From: Dehalococcoidia bacterium
Lineage (GTDB): Bacteria; Chloroflexota; Dehalococcoidia; Bin125
Length of the DNA stretch: 12,674 nt
Assembly: GCA_007571275.1 (NCBI GenBank)
Contig: RKRS01000115.1
Location: 1-12,674, forward strand
Direction: 5' to 3'
Below the pieces are notes generated by a model. That model was not told the origin of the DNA, did no database searches, and saw nothing but the letters and a program-made list of their open reading frames with translations. Both the position numbers and the translations under genes were made by a program. Shown here one piece after another: positions 1-6,931 of this stretch (positions within the stretch are counted from its first letter, which is position 1; each line of letters opens with the position of its first letter).

Positions 1-144
1 AGTGATGGGGGGTTCGCCGCCATTCCCACACGCGGCGAACGTCGTCAGGCAACAGACCAACAACCCAACCAGGCGCAGCCGGGCGGACCGTCCCGTTGCC
101 TCAGCCAAGGTGAAGATGCTCCAGGTTCGACGGTACTCCTGCAT
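1..144 (-). CDS. Probable lipoprotein, N-terminal 48 residues only (truncated by window edge)
   Basis: The minus strand shows an open frame from an ATG at 144 to base 1 with no stop. It begins MQEYRRTW, then has a basic stretch (GRSARLRLV), a hydrophobic core (GLLVCCLTT) and FAAC-GNGGEPPIT. That layout is a type II (lipoprotein) signal peptide with the lipidated Cys at residue 39 and a Gly/Asn-rich linker after it. The predicted product is a membrane-anchored extracytoplasmic protein; its folded domain lies outside the window, so its function cannot be named. A TTG at 108, preceded by GGAG, would give a more usual 26-residue signal peptide and is an alternative start; a GTG at 147 is a third. 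The gene starts 19 bp after the stop of the histidine kinase on the same strand, so it is probably the third gene of that operon. The -3 residue is Phe rather than the commoner Leu, which lowers certainty slightly. Confidence 0.6.
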   Translation of the reverse strand, partial: MQEYRRTWSIFTLAEATGRSARLRLVGLLVCCLTTFAACGNGGEPPIT

Positions 145-163
145 CACTTGTCGAGATCGGACC

Positions 164-1636
164 TCAGACGGTCGGGAGCACAACATGGAAAGTCGTGCCC
201 ACGCCCTGCTCGCTCGAGACGCGAATCTCGCCTCCCTGCGCCCGCACCAGCTCACGTGCGATGGCCAGACCAAGACCGGTGCCGCCTTGAGCGCCAGGCC
301 GATCCGACTTGTAGTAGCGGTCAAACAGGTAGGGAATCGCCTCCTCGGGGATCCCGACGCCGGTGTCGGCGACCGCAATCGACACACTGTTCGGGCTCTC
401 GCTACGTGCACTCAACTGTACGTCGCCTCCTGGCGGCGTGTGCCGCAGCGCATTGTCGAGCAGATTGCCCAAGACCTGATCCAACCGATCCCAATCACCC
501 AGGACCTCAGCGACCTCGGTCGGCGATACCGCGAGCTTGACGTCCAGTTCCTGGGCGCGCAATGCAAAGAGGTCGCCCACGTGATCGAGCAGCGAGGCGA
601 CCTCGACTGGCGCCGCTTCGACCTGCACCTGCCCGGCCTCGATTCGTGAGAGGTCCAGCAACCCTTCGACCAGGCGCAGGAGCCGACGTGATTCATCCTC
701 AATGATTCGATATGTGTTTCGTTGTTCGTCGGCCTGTACGACATCGTCCATCAAGGCTTGGGAGAACCCGTTGATCGAGGTCAGCGGTGTCTGCAGATCG
801 TGGGAGACGTTGGCCAGGAAATCGCGCAGGGCGATCTGCTGACGCTCGACCTCATCGGTCATCTGGTTGAATGAGCGCGCCAGCTCCTGCGCCTCCTGTG
901 ACCCGCCGATGTCGACCCGTTGCTGCAACTGGCCCTGCGTCACTCGACGCGACGCCGCGGCGACCCGTTGAATCGGTCGATAGATCGAACGGGAGACCAG
1001 GAACCCGACCAGGGAGGCGACGACCAGCGCGACGACGCCGGCAAGAAACAGCTGCGGGGCCAGATCCCCCAACACGGTCCAGCGCGATCCGTAAACCAGC
1101 GCCACGGCGATACAGCAGTAGCCCTGGCGTTGTTGTATTTCAGGCCGCAGTTTCGTCACGACATAGGCGATTCGTTCGCCATCCTCAGTCGTGAGCTCGC
1201 CCTCAACGACTCCGTTGCTCACTGCGCCCAAGTCGATCGGCAGTGTTTCCCCCAAAAACCGATCACCGTTGTCCAGCGCGCGGACGACTTCACCGTCAGC
1301 TTCGAGACCCAAGACTGGCACATCAAGCTCACTGGCAAGCGATCCTTTCCGCGTTCCAGCGCTCAACCACGTCTTCAACAATTCGTCAAGGGTTTGGGTT
1401 TCGCCGGCTTCGGAGAACAGCTCGGGACCCCAGGCCGTCGCCAGTTCACGCAAGCGCGACTGATCGACTCGGTCCTGGTAGCCGCCGAGCAACAGGAAGC
1501 TGCCCAGGCCGACAACGATCAGCGTCAGCGCCACGATCGCGACCATGGTGACATAGATCCGCGACCGGATGGTCCGCGGCTGGAAGGCTGATGCGTTCAG
1601 CGCAGAGGGACGACTCAGCTTGCCGAGAGAGATCAT
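164..1636 (-). CDS. Membrane sensor histidine kinase (HAMP, HisKA, HATPase_c)
   Basis: This 490-residue protein has a short basic cytoplasmic N-terminus, a first membrane helix (about 27-50), an extracytoplasmic sensor region (about 54-190), a second helix (about 195-216) and a HAMP linker (about 215-265). The HisKA dimerisation domain contains ANVSHDLQTPL with phospho-accepting His279. The ATP-binding domain has an N box (NLLDNALRHT, 391-400), a G1 box (ADTGVGIP, 423-430) and a G2 box (GGTGLGLAI, 451-459). It should autophosphorylate on His279 and pass the phosphate to Asp51 of the regulator encoded 33 bp upstream. The sensor region resembles no ligand domain I can name. Its only two cysteines are adjacent (Cys174-Cys175), close to the second helix on the outer side. 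No strong Shine-Dalgarno precedes the ATG, which suggests translation coupled to the regulator gene. The stimulus is unknown. Confidence 0.95.
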   Translation of the reverse strand: MISLGKLSRPSALNASAFQPRTIRSRIYVTMVAIVALTLIVVGLGSFLLLGGYQDRVDQSRLRELATAWGPELFSEAGETQTLDELLKTWLSAGTRKGSLASELDVPVLGLEADGEVVRALDNGDRFLGETLPIDLGAVSNGVVEGELTTEDGERIAYVVTKLRPEIQQRQGYCCIAVALVYGSRWTVLGDLAPQLFLAGVVALVVASLVGFLVSRSIYRPIQRVAAASRRVTQGQLQQRVDIGGSQEAQELARSFNQMTDEVERQQIALRDFLANVSHDLQTPLTSINGFSQALMDDVVQADEQRNTYRIIEDESRRLLRLVEGLLDLSRIEAGQVQVEAAPVEVASLLDHVGDLFALRAQELDVKLAVSPTEVAEVLGDWDRLDQVLGNLLDNALRHTPPGGDVQLSARSESPNSVSIAVADTGVGIPEEAIPYLFDRYYKSDRPGAQGGTGLGLAIARELVRAQGGEIRVSSEQGVGTTFHVVLPTV

Positions 1637-1669
1637 GACTGCGCTGTTGGCAGCGATCGCCGGGGTCGG

Positions 1670-2383
1670 CTAGCGAGCGTCACCGTTGGCGGCAAGCGAG
1701 AGACCAGAGGGATTGTCGCGCATGGTCATCTTGTAGCCAACGCCACGCAACGTTTCGATTTGCAGATCGCTATCGCGCAGATGCTGGCGCAGGTGATTGA
1801 TATGGACGTCGACGGTTCGCGTCTCGCCGCTGAAGGTGTAGCCCCAGACCAGCGAGAGCAGCTGCTCCCGTGACATGACGGTCTGCAAGTTCTGGGCAAG
1901 CGCGAACAGGAGATCAAACTCCTTCGTCCGTAATTTGAGCGCCGTGCCGCCCAGCACCGCCTCGCGCGTCTGTCGATTCAGGGTCAAACTGCCGACGGCG
2001 ACCTCGATCCCAGAGCGCGCAATCCCATCGGCGCGCCGCAGAATGGCCTTGACCCGAGCCACCAGCTCTTTGGGATTGAACGGCTTGGTCAGATAGTCAT
2101 CAGCGCCCAACTCGAAACCCGCTACCTTGACCGCGTCCTCGCGACGCACGGTGAGCATGAGGATGGGCACGTCTGAGTCCTGCCGAATCCCTTTGGTGAC
2201 CTCGAAGCCGTCCAGCTTGGGCATCATCAGGTCGAGGACCACCAGGTCCGGTTGGAGCATGACCGCTTTTTCGAGCGCCTCCTGGCCGTCCGAGGCAAAC
2301 TCCAGCTCATAGCCCTCTCTCGAGAGGTACAGACGGACCAATTCGCGGATGTGCGGCTCGTCATCAGCAATGAGTATTTTCAT
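1670..2383 (-). CDS. OmpR/PhoB-family two-component response regulator
   Basis: The 237-residue protein starts MKILIADDEP and has a receiver domain at about 1-118. The acidic pocket is Asp7/Asp8, the phosphoacceptor is Asp51 (LVVLDLMMP), the switch Thr is Thr78 and the conserved Lys is Lys100 (LTKPF). A winged-helix DNA-binding domain follows at about 128-219, with KLRTKEFDLLFAL and the recognition-helix region TVDVHINHLRQHL. A tail of about 18 residues after YKM resembles nothing I recognise. The frame is open upstream to 2803, but those 140 codons lie outside the family and overlap the divergent gene; MKILIADDEP is the canonical N-terminus, so 2383 is chosen. It is cotranscribed with the sensor kinase downstream (33-bp gap) and probably autoregulates from the 148-bp divergent region. 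Its target genes are unknown; the divergent acetyltransferase is a reasonable candidate. Confidence 0.95.
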   Translation of the reverse strand: MKILIADDEPHIRELVRLYLSREGYELEFASDGQEALEKAVMLQPDLVVLDLMMPKLDGFEVTKGIRQDSDVPILMLTVRREDAVKVAGFELGADDYLTKPFNPKELVARVKAILRRADGIARSGIEVAVGSLTLNRQTREAVLGGTALKLRTKEFDLLFALAQNLQTVMSREQLLSLVWGYTFSGETRTVDVHINHLRQHLRDSDLQIETLRGVGYKMTMRDNPSGLSLAANGDAR

Positions 2384-2531
2384 GGCACACAGCTTGCCCA
2401 CCAACCAAGATTCACTATAGAACCTGAATCGCGCAGTGCACTCAGGGATGGCCGAGCGCAACGCGTGGGCTGACGACTCACACCTCATTTCGTTGATAGG
2501 CTCTACACGTCCCGAGACCAAGGAGCTGACC
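2384..2531. promoter_or_regulatory. Divergent control region between response regulator and Eis-like gene
   Basis: This 148-bp noncoding stretch must carry the promoters of both divergent genes. On the minus strand TATAGT (2414-2419) matches the -10 consensus at five of six positions and would give a leader of about 24 nt for the response regulator. No good -35 hexamer lies at the right distance. An 8-bp palindrome AGTGCACT (2435-2442) lies just upstream of that -10 and is a possible operator. For the plus strand I see no convincing promoter. Confidence 0.4.
2519..2524 (+). promoter_or_regulatory. Ribosome binding site fixing the Eis-like start
   Basis: AAGGAG lies 7 nt before the ATG at 2532. 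The frame is open upstream to an ATG at 2436, but that start has no such site and would add 32 residues unlike the family. Confidence 0.8.
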
Positions 2532-3788
2532 ATGCCGCGACGCGAAATACCCGCCGGAGTCGAAGTCCGAGCCGCCAATGCCGAGGAAATGGAAGATTTC
2601 CGTTTCATCGCCAACCTCGCCCTGCAAGAGCACGGCAACCCGATGCGTGACCCGGTCACCTTCCTCCAGCCCGAGTGGTCGACCTGCGTATTCGAGCACG
2701 GCGCGCTCTCGACGACCTTTGGCGCCTGGCCGTTCTCGATGCGCTTCAACGGTGAACGCGCACATGTCGCCGGCGTCACGGCCGTCGGCACCGACCCGAC
2801 CAAGCGCCGTCGCGGTTACCTGCGCTTCGCCATGGAACACTCGCTCGATGAGCAATATGAACGCGGACAGTCGCTGGCTGCGCTCTATGCCTCGCAGGCC
2901 GCCATCTACCAGCGCTTCGGCTATGCGGTCTGCTCCCGACGCCTACGCTATGAAATCGATCCGCTCGACCTCAACTTCGTCCATACGCCGACCCCCTCAG
3001 GCAAACTCAGCGTCACCAACGCCAGAGACCTGCCCGACAACGCGGCCGTGATCCGCGATCTCTACCGCCAGTACATGCAGCCGCGCAACGGACTCCTGCA
3101 CCGCGGTCTGAACCTGTGGAACGCGGAGGTGTTGTCGGAGCCGGAAGACATCACTGAAGGCCCGGTGCGCGTCCTGCTCTACGAGGAAGACGGTGAGGCG
3201 CTGGGCTACATGGTCTACACAAGCTGCGAGGATCGCACGCTCAACCAGCCCAGCGCCGGTCAGCGTGATCACCGGATGACGATCCGTGAATACGGATGGC
3301 TCACGCCCGAGGCCTACGTCGCGCTCTGGCAGTTCGCGGCCAGTCAGGACCTGACCTACCGTATCTACCTCGCCGACGCGCCATCCGACGACCCGATCCA
3401 ACATTTCGCCCGTGACCCGCGCACGCTGCGCGTCAATATCGCTGACGGCATCCTCGTCCGCGTCGTCGACCTACCGCGAGCCCTCATGATTCGCCGCTAC
3501 CCGGTCGAGTCCGAACTCACCTTCCGGGTTCTGGATGACCTCTGTGAGTGGAATCAGGGCGTCTGGAAGCTATCGACCGGGCCCGAGGGCGCCGACATCC
3601 GTCAGGTCGATGCATCGCCGGAGCTGACAATGGACGTCTTCACGATGGCGCATCTGGCTACCGGAGCGCTCACGGCGAGCTATGCCCATCGACTCGGTCG
3701 GATTGAGGCGAGCGACTCGGCGGCTCTGCTCAGAGCCGATCACCTGTTCGCCACCGAATACGCCATGCACTGCATGAACCACTTCTAG
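2532..3788 (+). CDS. Eis-like GNAT N-acetyltransferase
   Basis: The 418-residue protein resembles the Eis family (enhanced intracellular survival), which uses acetyl-CoA to acetylate amines such as aminoglycosides or lysines. The N-terminal GNAT domain contains the acetyl-CoA loop VAGVTAVGTDPTKRRRGYL (79-97), with the pyrophosphate-binding RRRGY core, and the strand-turn QAAIYQRFGY (122-131). A second GNAT-like domain follows, with EYGWLTPEAYVALWQF (253-268) and ILVRVVDLPRALMIRRYP (307-324). The C-terminus is a sterol-carrier-like fold (about 325-418). In mycobacterial Eis, as I recall, a Tyr acts as general acid and the carboxylate of the C-terminal Phe as general base; here Tyr126 sits in the matching IYQRFGY motif and the protein also ends in Phe. 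Length is close to the roughly 400 residues usual for Eis. The gene stands alone, divergent from the two-component operon and convergent with the aldolase gene 3 bp beyond its stop. Its substrate is unknown. Confidence 0.88.
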   Translation: MPRREIPAGVEVRAANAEEMEDFRFIANLALQEHGNPMRDPVTFLQPEWSTCVFEHGALSTTFGAWPFSMRFNGERAHVAGVTAVGTDPTKRRRGYLRFAMEHSLDEQYERGQSLAALYASQAAIYQRFGYAVCSRRLRYEIDPLDLNFVHTPTPSGKLSVTNARDLPDNAAVIRDLYRQYMQPRNGLLHRGLNLWNAEVLSEPEDITEGPVRVLLYEEDGEALGYMVYTSCEDRTLNQPSAGQRDHRMTIREYGWLTPEAYVALWQFAASQDLTYRIYLADAPSDDPIQHFARDPRTLRVNIADGILVRVVDLPRALMIRRYPVESELTFRVLDDLCEWNQGVWKLSTGPEGADIRQVDASPELTMDVFTMAHLATGALTASYAHRLGRIEASDSAALLRADHLFATEYAMHCMNHF

Positions 3789-3791
3789 CGA

Positions 3792-4733
3792 TCAGACCGC
3801 CTCACCGATCAGGTACCGACCAACCGCCTCTTCCAGCGCGCGAACTTCATGCCGATCGAGGTCGCGGTAGGGCGGTCGTGTGTGCGTCAGTGGCAGTCCG
3901 CTGGTGATCTGGATCAGCTGTTTCAGCGCTCCGACTCGCGGGAATGCATTGAGGATGGCGTGCAACTCGTTGAGTTGATTCTGCGGGCGATGCGGCTCGC
4001 CGCCTTCACGATGGGCGAACTGGATCGTCTTGACCAACGCCGGGACCGCATTCGCCAGCCCCGAGACCCCGCCGACGCAACCAATCCCGTACAGCGAGGC
4101 GTGAGCCGAGTCTGCGCCCGCCATCACACGAAACTCGGAGCCTGGTCCTTCGCGTGGTACCTGGGCCATGTATCTGCTGGTTCGCTCTGCGTCCCCGCCC
4201 GAGTCCTTGATCCCCAGCAACTGGTCGGGATGACGCTCCAGCGTTCCCGCGAGCACATCGTCGGGAATGTCGATGCCGGCCTGCGCGGGCATGTTGTAGA
4301 GCAGCGCGCGGCCCTCCGACGGTAACGACGCGATCACGGCCGAGAACCAATCAATCATCCCGCGTGATTCCACGTTCTTGAAGAAGAAGGGCGGCAAGAG
4401 CGCAACAGCGTCGGCGCCCGCGTCAAGCGCGTCGTTGGCGGCGCGGATCGTGTCCGGCAACGAGGGACAGGTGGACCCGGCGACCACCACCAACCCGCCG
4501 CCAATTCCGCGCGACGCCTGCTTGACGGCCTTGACCACCCGCTGGCGCTCATCCATGCCTACCGACGGCCCCTCGCCATTCGTGCCGAGCGTGAGAATGC
4601 CGGTGACGCCCATCGTCCGCATCCAGTCGATATGCGGGCCGATCCAATCCACATCGACCTCGCGCCCGCCCTCAGTGAACGGCGTCACCTGCGCCGCCAT
4701 CAGGCCATCCAACCGCTCATATGTCAGCGCCAT
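3792..4733 (-). CDS. DapA/N-acetylneuraminate lyase-family aldolase (not canonical DHDPS)
   Basis: The 313-residue protein is a class I aldolase with a TIM-barrel fold. Lys176 (LLGIKDSGG) is the Schiff-base lysine, Tyr146 (LLYNMPAQAG) the catalytic tyrosine, and GTNGEG (50-55) the carboxylate-binding loop. The family condenses or cleaves 2-oxo acids such as pyruvate. Three positions differ from lysine-pathway dihydrodipicolinate synthase: GTTGE is GTNGE, the YY of the neighbouring-subunit tyrosine motif is replaced by FFF (116-118), and the Arg of YNVPSRTG is Gln151. A sugar-acid or other 2-oxo-acid aldolase is therefore more likely than DapA. The start at 4733 is set by GGAGG 5 nt upstream and by the family N-terminus; the longer frame to 4988 runs into the divergent glycosyltransferase gene. 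No other pathway genes adjoin it, so the substrate cannot be fixed. Confidence 0.88.
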   Translation of the reverse strand: MALTYERLDGLMAAQVTPFTEGGREVDVDWIGPHIDWMRTMGVTGILTLGTNGEGPSVGMDERQRVVKAVKQASRGIGGGLVVVAGSTCPSLPDTIRAANDALDAGADAVALLPPFFFKNVESRGMIDWFSAVIASLPSEGRALLYNMPAQAGIDIPDDVLAGTLERHPDQLLGIKDSGGDAERTSRYMAQVPREGPGSEFRVMAGADSAHASLYGIGCVGGVSGLANAVPALVKTIQFAHREGGEPHRPQNQLNELHAILNAFPRVGALKQLIQITSGLPLTHTRPPYRDLDRHEVRALEEAVGRYLIGEAV

Positions 4734-4738
4734 GGCAT

Positions 4739-4743
4739 CCTCC
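4739..4743 (-). promoter_or_regulatory. Ribosome binding site of the aldolase gene
   Basis: GGAGG on the minus strand lies 5 nt before the ATG at 4733. It decides this start over the open frame that continues upstream to 4988. Confidence 0.8.
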
Positions 4744-4805
4744 ACTGACTCCCTGCTTGCTCCTGGTTGGCAGCCTAGCTGTGAGTGGTGACGCGCTTCA
4801 GCGAA

Positions 4806-4811
4806 TAATCT
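4806..4811 (+). promoter_or_regulatory. Candidate -10 element for a leaderless glycosyltransferase mRNA
   Basis: TAATCT (a TANNNT -10 match) ends 6 nt before the ATG at 4818, and no purine-rich Shine-Dalgarno lies between. That spacing places transcription start at or next to the start codon, as in leaderless genes of several GC-rich phyla. No convincing -35 hexamer is visible. The whole divergent gap (4734-4817) is only 84 bp. Confidence 0.45.
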
Positions 4812-4817
4812 CAACCC

Positions 4818-6152
4818 ATGCCGCGCATCTACCTGTGCAGCGCGACCGGCGCCCTGACCACCGACGCCGCGCCCGTCGGTGGAGGCGTCGCCGTGCTGGA
4901 AGCGCTGACGCCTCAGCTCACGAACGCAGACTTCGACGTCACCCTGCTCACCCCCGGCGCGACGGAGGGCAGGGATGGCATTCGCCAACAGCTTCCCGTG
5001 CCAACCCTGTCCCAGGCCGAGCCGGACCGGATCCTACAGCTCAACGCCAGAGACTACGCGCGATTCGCTCTGGAATGGGAAGCGGCGCTCGCCGACTACT
5101 TCCGGGATATTGATCCGAGTGATGCCGTCGTACTGGCCAATGACACATCAGAGGGCCCGCCATTCGCACAACTACATGAGAACGGTTTCCGCCAGATCGC
5201 GCTGCTGCATGTGATCGTGAGTGAGTTCTTCAGCCGTCGCTACATCTCGCAACCGACAGGAATCCCGCTCAGGGGCCATCATCTCTCCGCGCTCTGGCGT
5301 TGGGCTGAGCAACGTGGACTTGCCAACCGCGCGCCGAACATCGCCCGCCTGGTCTGGCCCAAGGAGCGAGCGCTCGCCCAATTCGTCGACGCGCCGATTG
5401 CGCCCTCAGCGCCGCTGGCGCGCTCGCTCGCCGATTGTTATCCCGGCACGGGCGTGGCTCGACGCACCCAGATTGTGCCGTGGGGCGTGATCGGCGAGCC
5501 CGATCCAACCCTGCGGACACAGCGTCGCGAGTCGTTACACGAGGTCGGCGCCGATCCAAACCGTTTTACCCTGCTGACCCTGAGTCGCCTCTCGCCTGAG
5601 AAACGCATCGAGCTGGTGATCGAGGCGCTGCGCCTGATTGAACGACAATCACCATCGACGGCCGAGCGCATACAGCTGATCATCGCCGGCGCGCCGGCCT
5701 ACATGGGCGGCGCAGCGTATCTGCGACGGCTACGACGTGCAGCGTCGCGGCTCAAGCGGGCTGAGGTGCAGTTCGTTGGCTATGTCTCGGGCGAGCCGAA
5801 GTGGCGCCTGTTCGCAGCCGCTGACGCTTTCTGCTCGCCCAGCTACTACGAGGCCTATGGACTCACGATCGCGCAGGCACTGGCCAGTGGCGTCCCGGTC
5901 ATCGCGACGCCGCACGACGGCGCGCGCGCTACGGTCGATCAACGCCACGGCTGGATCGCCCAGGCGACGCCGCGAGCGTTCGCCGCCTCGATCCGCAGAG
6001 CCGTGCACGCCGACGAGACGCGCGAGATTCTCCAGCGACGCGAGGCGGCGGCTCGCTGGGGGCGAGACCGACCATTCGATCTCGCGGCTAACCGTCTGAT
6101 CGGAATCGCCCGTAGACTCGCAACTGGTGAACCAGCCGAGGAGGCGTTGTGA
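4818..6152 (+). CDS. GT4-family (GT-B fold) glycosyltransferase
   Basis: This 444-residue protein has two Rossmann-like halves. The N-terminal half begins PRIYLCSAT and has the GGG loop (21-23) typical of GT4 enzymes. The C-terminal half has the donor-binding segment LTLSRLSPEKRIELVIEAL (253-271, Arg257 and Lys262), LIIAGAP (287-293), QFVGYVSGE (318-326) and the nucleotide-sugar motif SPSYYEAYGLTIAQALASG (340-358). It should transfer a sugar from a nucleotide-sugar donor to an acceptor that cannot be read from sequence. In the EX7E motif Glu345 is kept but the second position is Gln353. No signal peptide or membrane helix is seen, so it is probably cytosolic or peripheral. Its TGA shares its last base with the ATG of the HAD gene, so the two are translationally coupled. 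No Shine-Dalgarno precedes its start. Trehalose-, glycolipid- or glycan-forming roles are all open. Confidence 0.9.
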   Translation: MPRIYLCSATGALTTDAAPVGGGVAVLEALTPQLTNADFDVTLLTPGATEGRDGIRQQLPVPTLSQAEPDRILQLNARDYARFALEWEAALADYFRDIDPSDAVVLANDTSEGPPFAQLHENGFRQIALLHVIVSEFFSRRYISQPTGIPLRGHHLSALWRWAEQRGLANRAPNIARLVWPKERALAQFVDAPIAPSAPLARSLADCYPGTGVARRTQIVPWGVIGEPDPTLRTQRRESLHEVGADPNRFTLLTLSRLSPEKRIELVIEALRLIERQSPSTAERIQLIIAGAPAYMGGAAYLRRLRRAASRLKRAEVQFVGYVSGEPKWRLFAAADAFCSPSYYEAYGLTIAQALASGVPVIATPHDGARATVDQRHGWIAQATPRAFAASIRRAVHADETREILQRREAAARWGRDRPFDLAANRLIGIARRLATGEPAEEAL

Positions 6153-6784
6153 TGGCCCAGCGTGCGGTCCTGTTCGATTTCGGTGGAGTCCTGATTCGTA
6201 TGGATTGGGATGGCTACGACGAGTTTGGCCAGCGCTGGAATCTACCGGCCGGCACATTGGTGGATGCGTTCTATCGCACTCCGGAGTGGCGCGCGATTGA
6301 GACTGGTCATGGCGACTGGGAGACCTGGCAGCGAGGCGTCGAACAGAGTCTGGCGCCCTATCTGCAGGGCAACGTGGCCGAAGAGGTGCAGAGCCTGCTC
6401 GATGCCTGGTACGCCCAGCCCTGGCAATATCACCATCCCAACTTCGAACTTGCGCACGATCTACAGGCCGCCGGCCACAAAATCGGGGTGCTCTCCAACG
6501 CCCCTGACGATCTGCGCGATCGCTTCCTCAACAACCTGCCGGTCGAAGTGCGCTGGGATGCAATCATCGTCTCGGGTGAGATCGGCATGCGCAAACCGGA
6601 TCCGCGAATCTTCGAACACGCAGCGCGGGAAATCGGCGTGCCTCCCCAGCACTGTTTCTTCATCGACGACCTGGAAGAAAACGTGCTCGGCGCTCAGGCG
6701 ATCGGCATGGGCGGCTATCACTTCACCAGAAACAACTACCAGGCGCTGCGGATTGCGCTGCGCGCCGCCGGAATCGAGAGTTAG
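6152..6784 (+). CDS. HAD-superfamily hydrolase (class IA, YihX-like active-site loop)
   Basis: The 210-residue protein has all four HAD motifs. Motif I is LFDFGGVL with nucleophile Asp9, motif II is GVLSNA (Ser115), motif III is Lys148 in GMRKPDP, and motif IV is FFIDDLEENV (Asp172, Asp173). A helical cap lies between motifs I and II (about 18-100). The residue two after the nucleophile is Gly11 rather than Asp, as in the YihX sugar-phosphatase and epoxide-hydrolase-like groups. Phosphatase activity on a small phosphorylated compound is likely, but the substrate is unknown. GAGGAGG (6138-6144) lies 7 nt before the chosen ATG; a GTG at 6149 in the same frame is possible but too close to it. 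The gene overlaps the glycosyltransferase stop by one base. The pairing could mean removal of a phosphate from a sugar product, which is inference. Confidence 0.9.
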   Translation: MAQRAVLFDFGGVLIRMDWDGYDEFGQRWNLPAGTLVDAFYRTPEWRAIETGHGDWETWQRGVEQSLAPYLQGNVAEEVQSLLDAWYAQPWQYHHPNFELAHDLQAAGHKIGVLSNAPDDLRDRFLNNLPVEVRWDAIIVSGEIGMRKPDPRIFEHAAREIGVPPQHCFFIDDLEENVLGAQAIGMGGYHFTRNNYQALRIALRAAGIES

Positions 6785-6861
6785 CGCTCGGATGGAAGCT
6801 CAGCGACCTGCCCACTCTCGTCACTCCCGCTCACCTCCATCATTCCTGCCCACTTCCGTCA

Positions 6862-6879
6862 TTCCTGCGAAAGCAGGAA
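6862..6879. repeat. Perfect hairpin, left arm of the intergenic element
   Basis: TTCCTGC-GAAA-GCAGGAA is a perfect 7-bp stem with a GAAA tetraloop, a GNRA-type stable RNA loop on the plus strand. It ends 78 bp past the HAD stop. No T-run follows on either strand, so it is not a standard intrinsic terminator. Confidence 0.8.
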
Positions 6880-6913
6880 CCCGACACGCAGGCGTCATTG
6901 TCCCACTACGAGG

Positions 6914-6931
6914 TTCCCGCCTACGCGGGAA
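6914..6931. repeat. Perfect hairpin, right arm of the intergenic element
   Basis: TTCCCGC-CTAC-GCGGGAA is a perfect 7-bp stem. Its 24-bp unit (6912-6935) is the inverse of 6858-6881 with 20 of 24 matches. One pair of the differences is compensatory within the stem (T-A in one copy, C-G in the other). Confidence 0.8.

Noticed and set aside
12..40. Perfect 9-bp inverted repeat GTTCGCCGC / GCGGCGAAC, terminator-like, after the kinase operon
   Set aside because: It lies inside the lipoprotein reading frame, across the predicted lipobox codons, and has no T-run. It is most simply a by-product of GC-rich coding for AAC-GNGGE.
2..649. Plus-strand open frame of 215 codons over the kinase gene
   Set aside because: It is antisense to a well-supported kinase and lipoprotein, has no family features, and reflects GC-rich codon bias.
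2384..2803. N-terminal extension of the response regulator
   Set aside because: The 140 upstream codons overlap the divergent acetyltransferase gene and look unlike any receiver protein; MKILIADDEP is the canonical start.
3792..4733. Assigning dapA and a lysine-biosynthesis role
   Set aside because: Key DHDPS residues are replaced and no lysine or diaminopimelate genes adjoin it.
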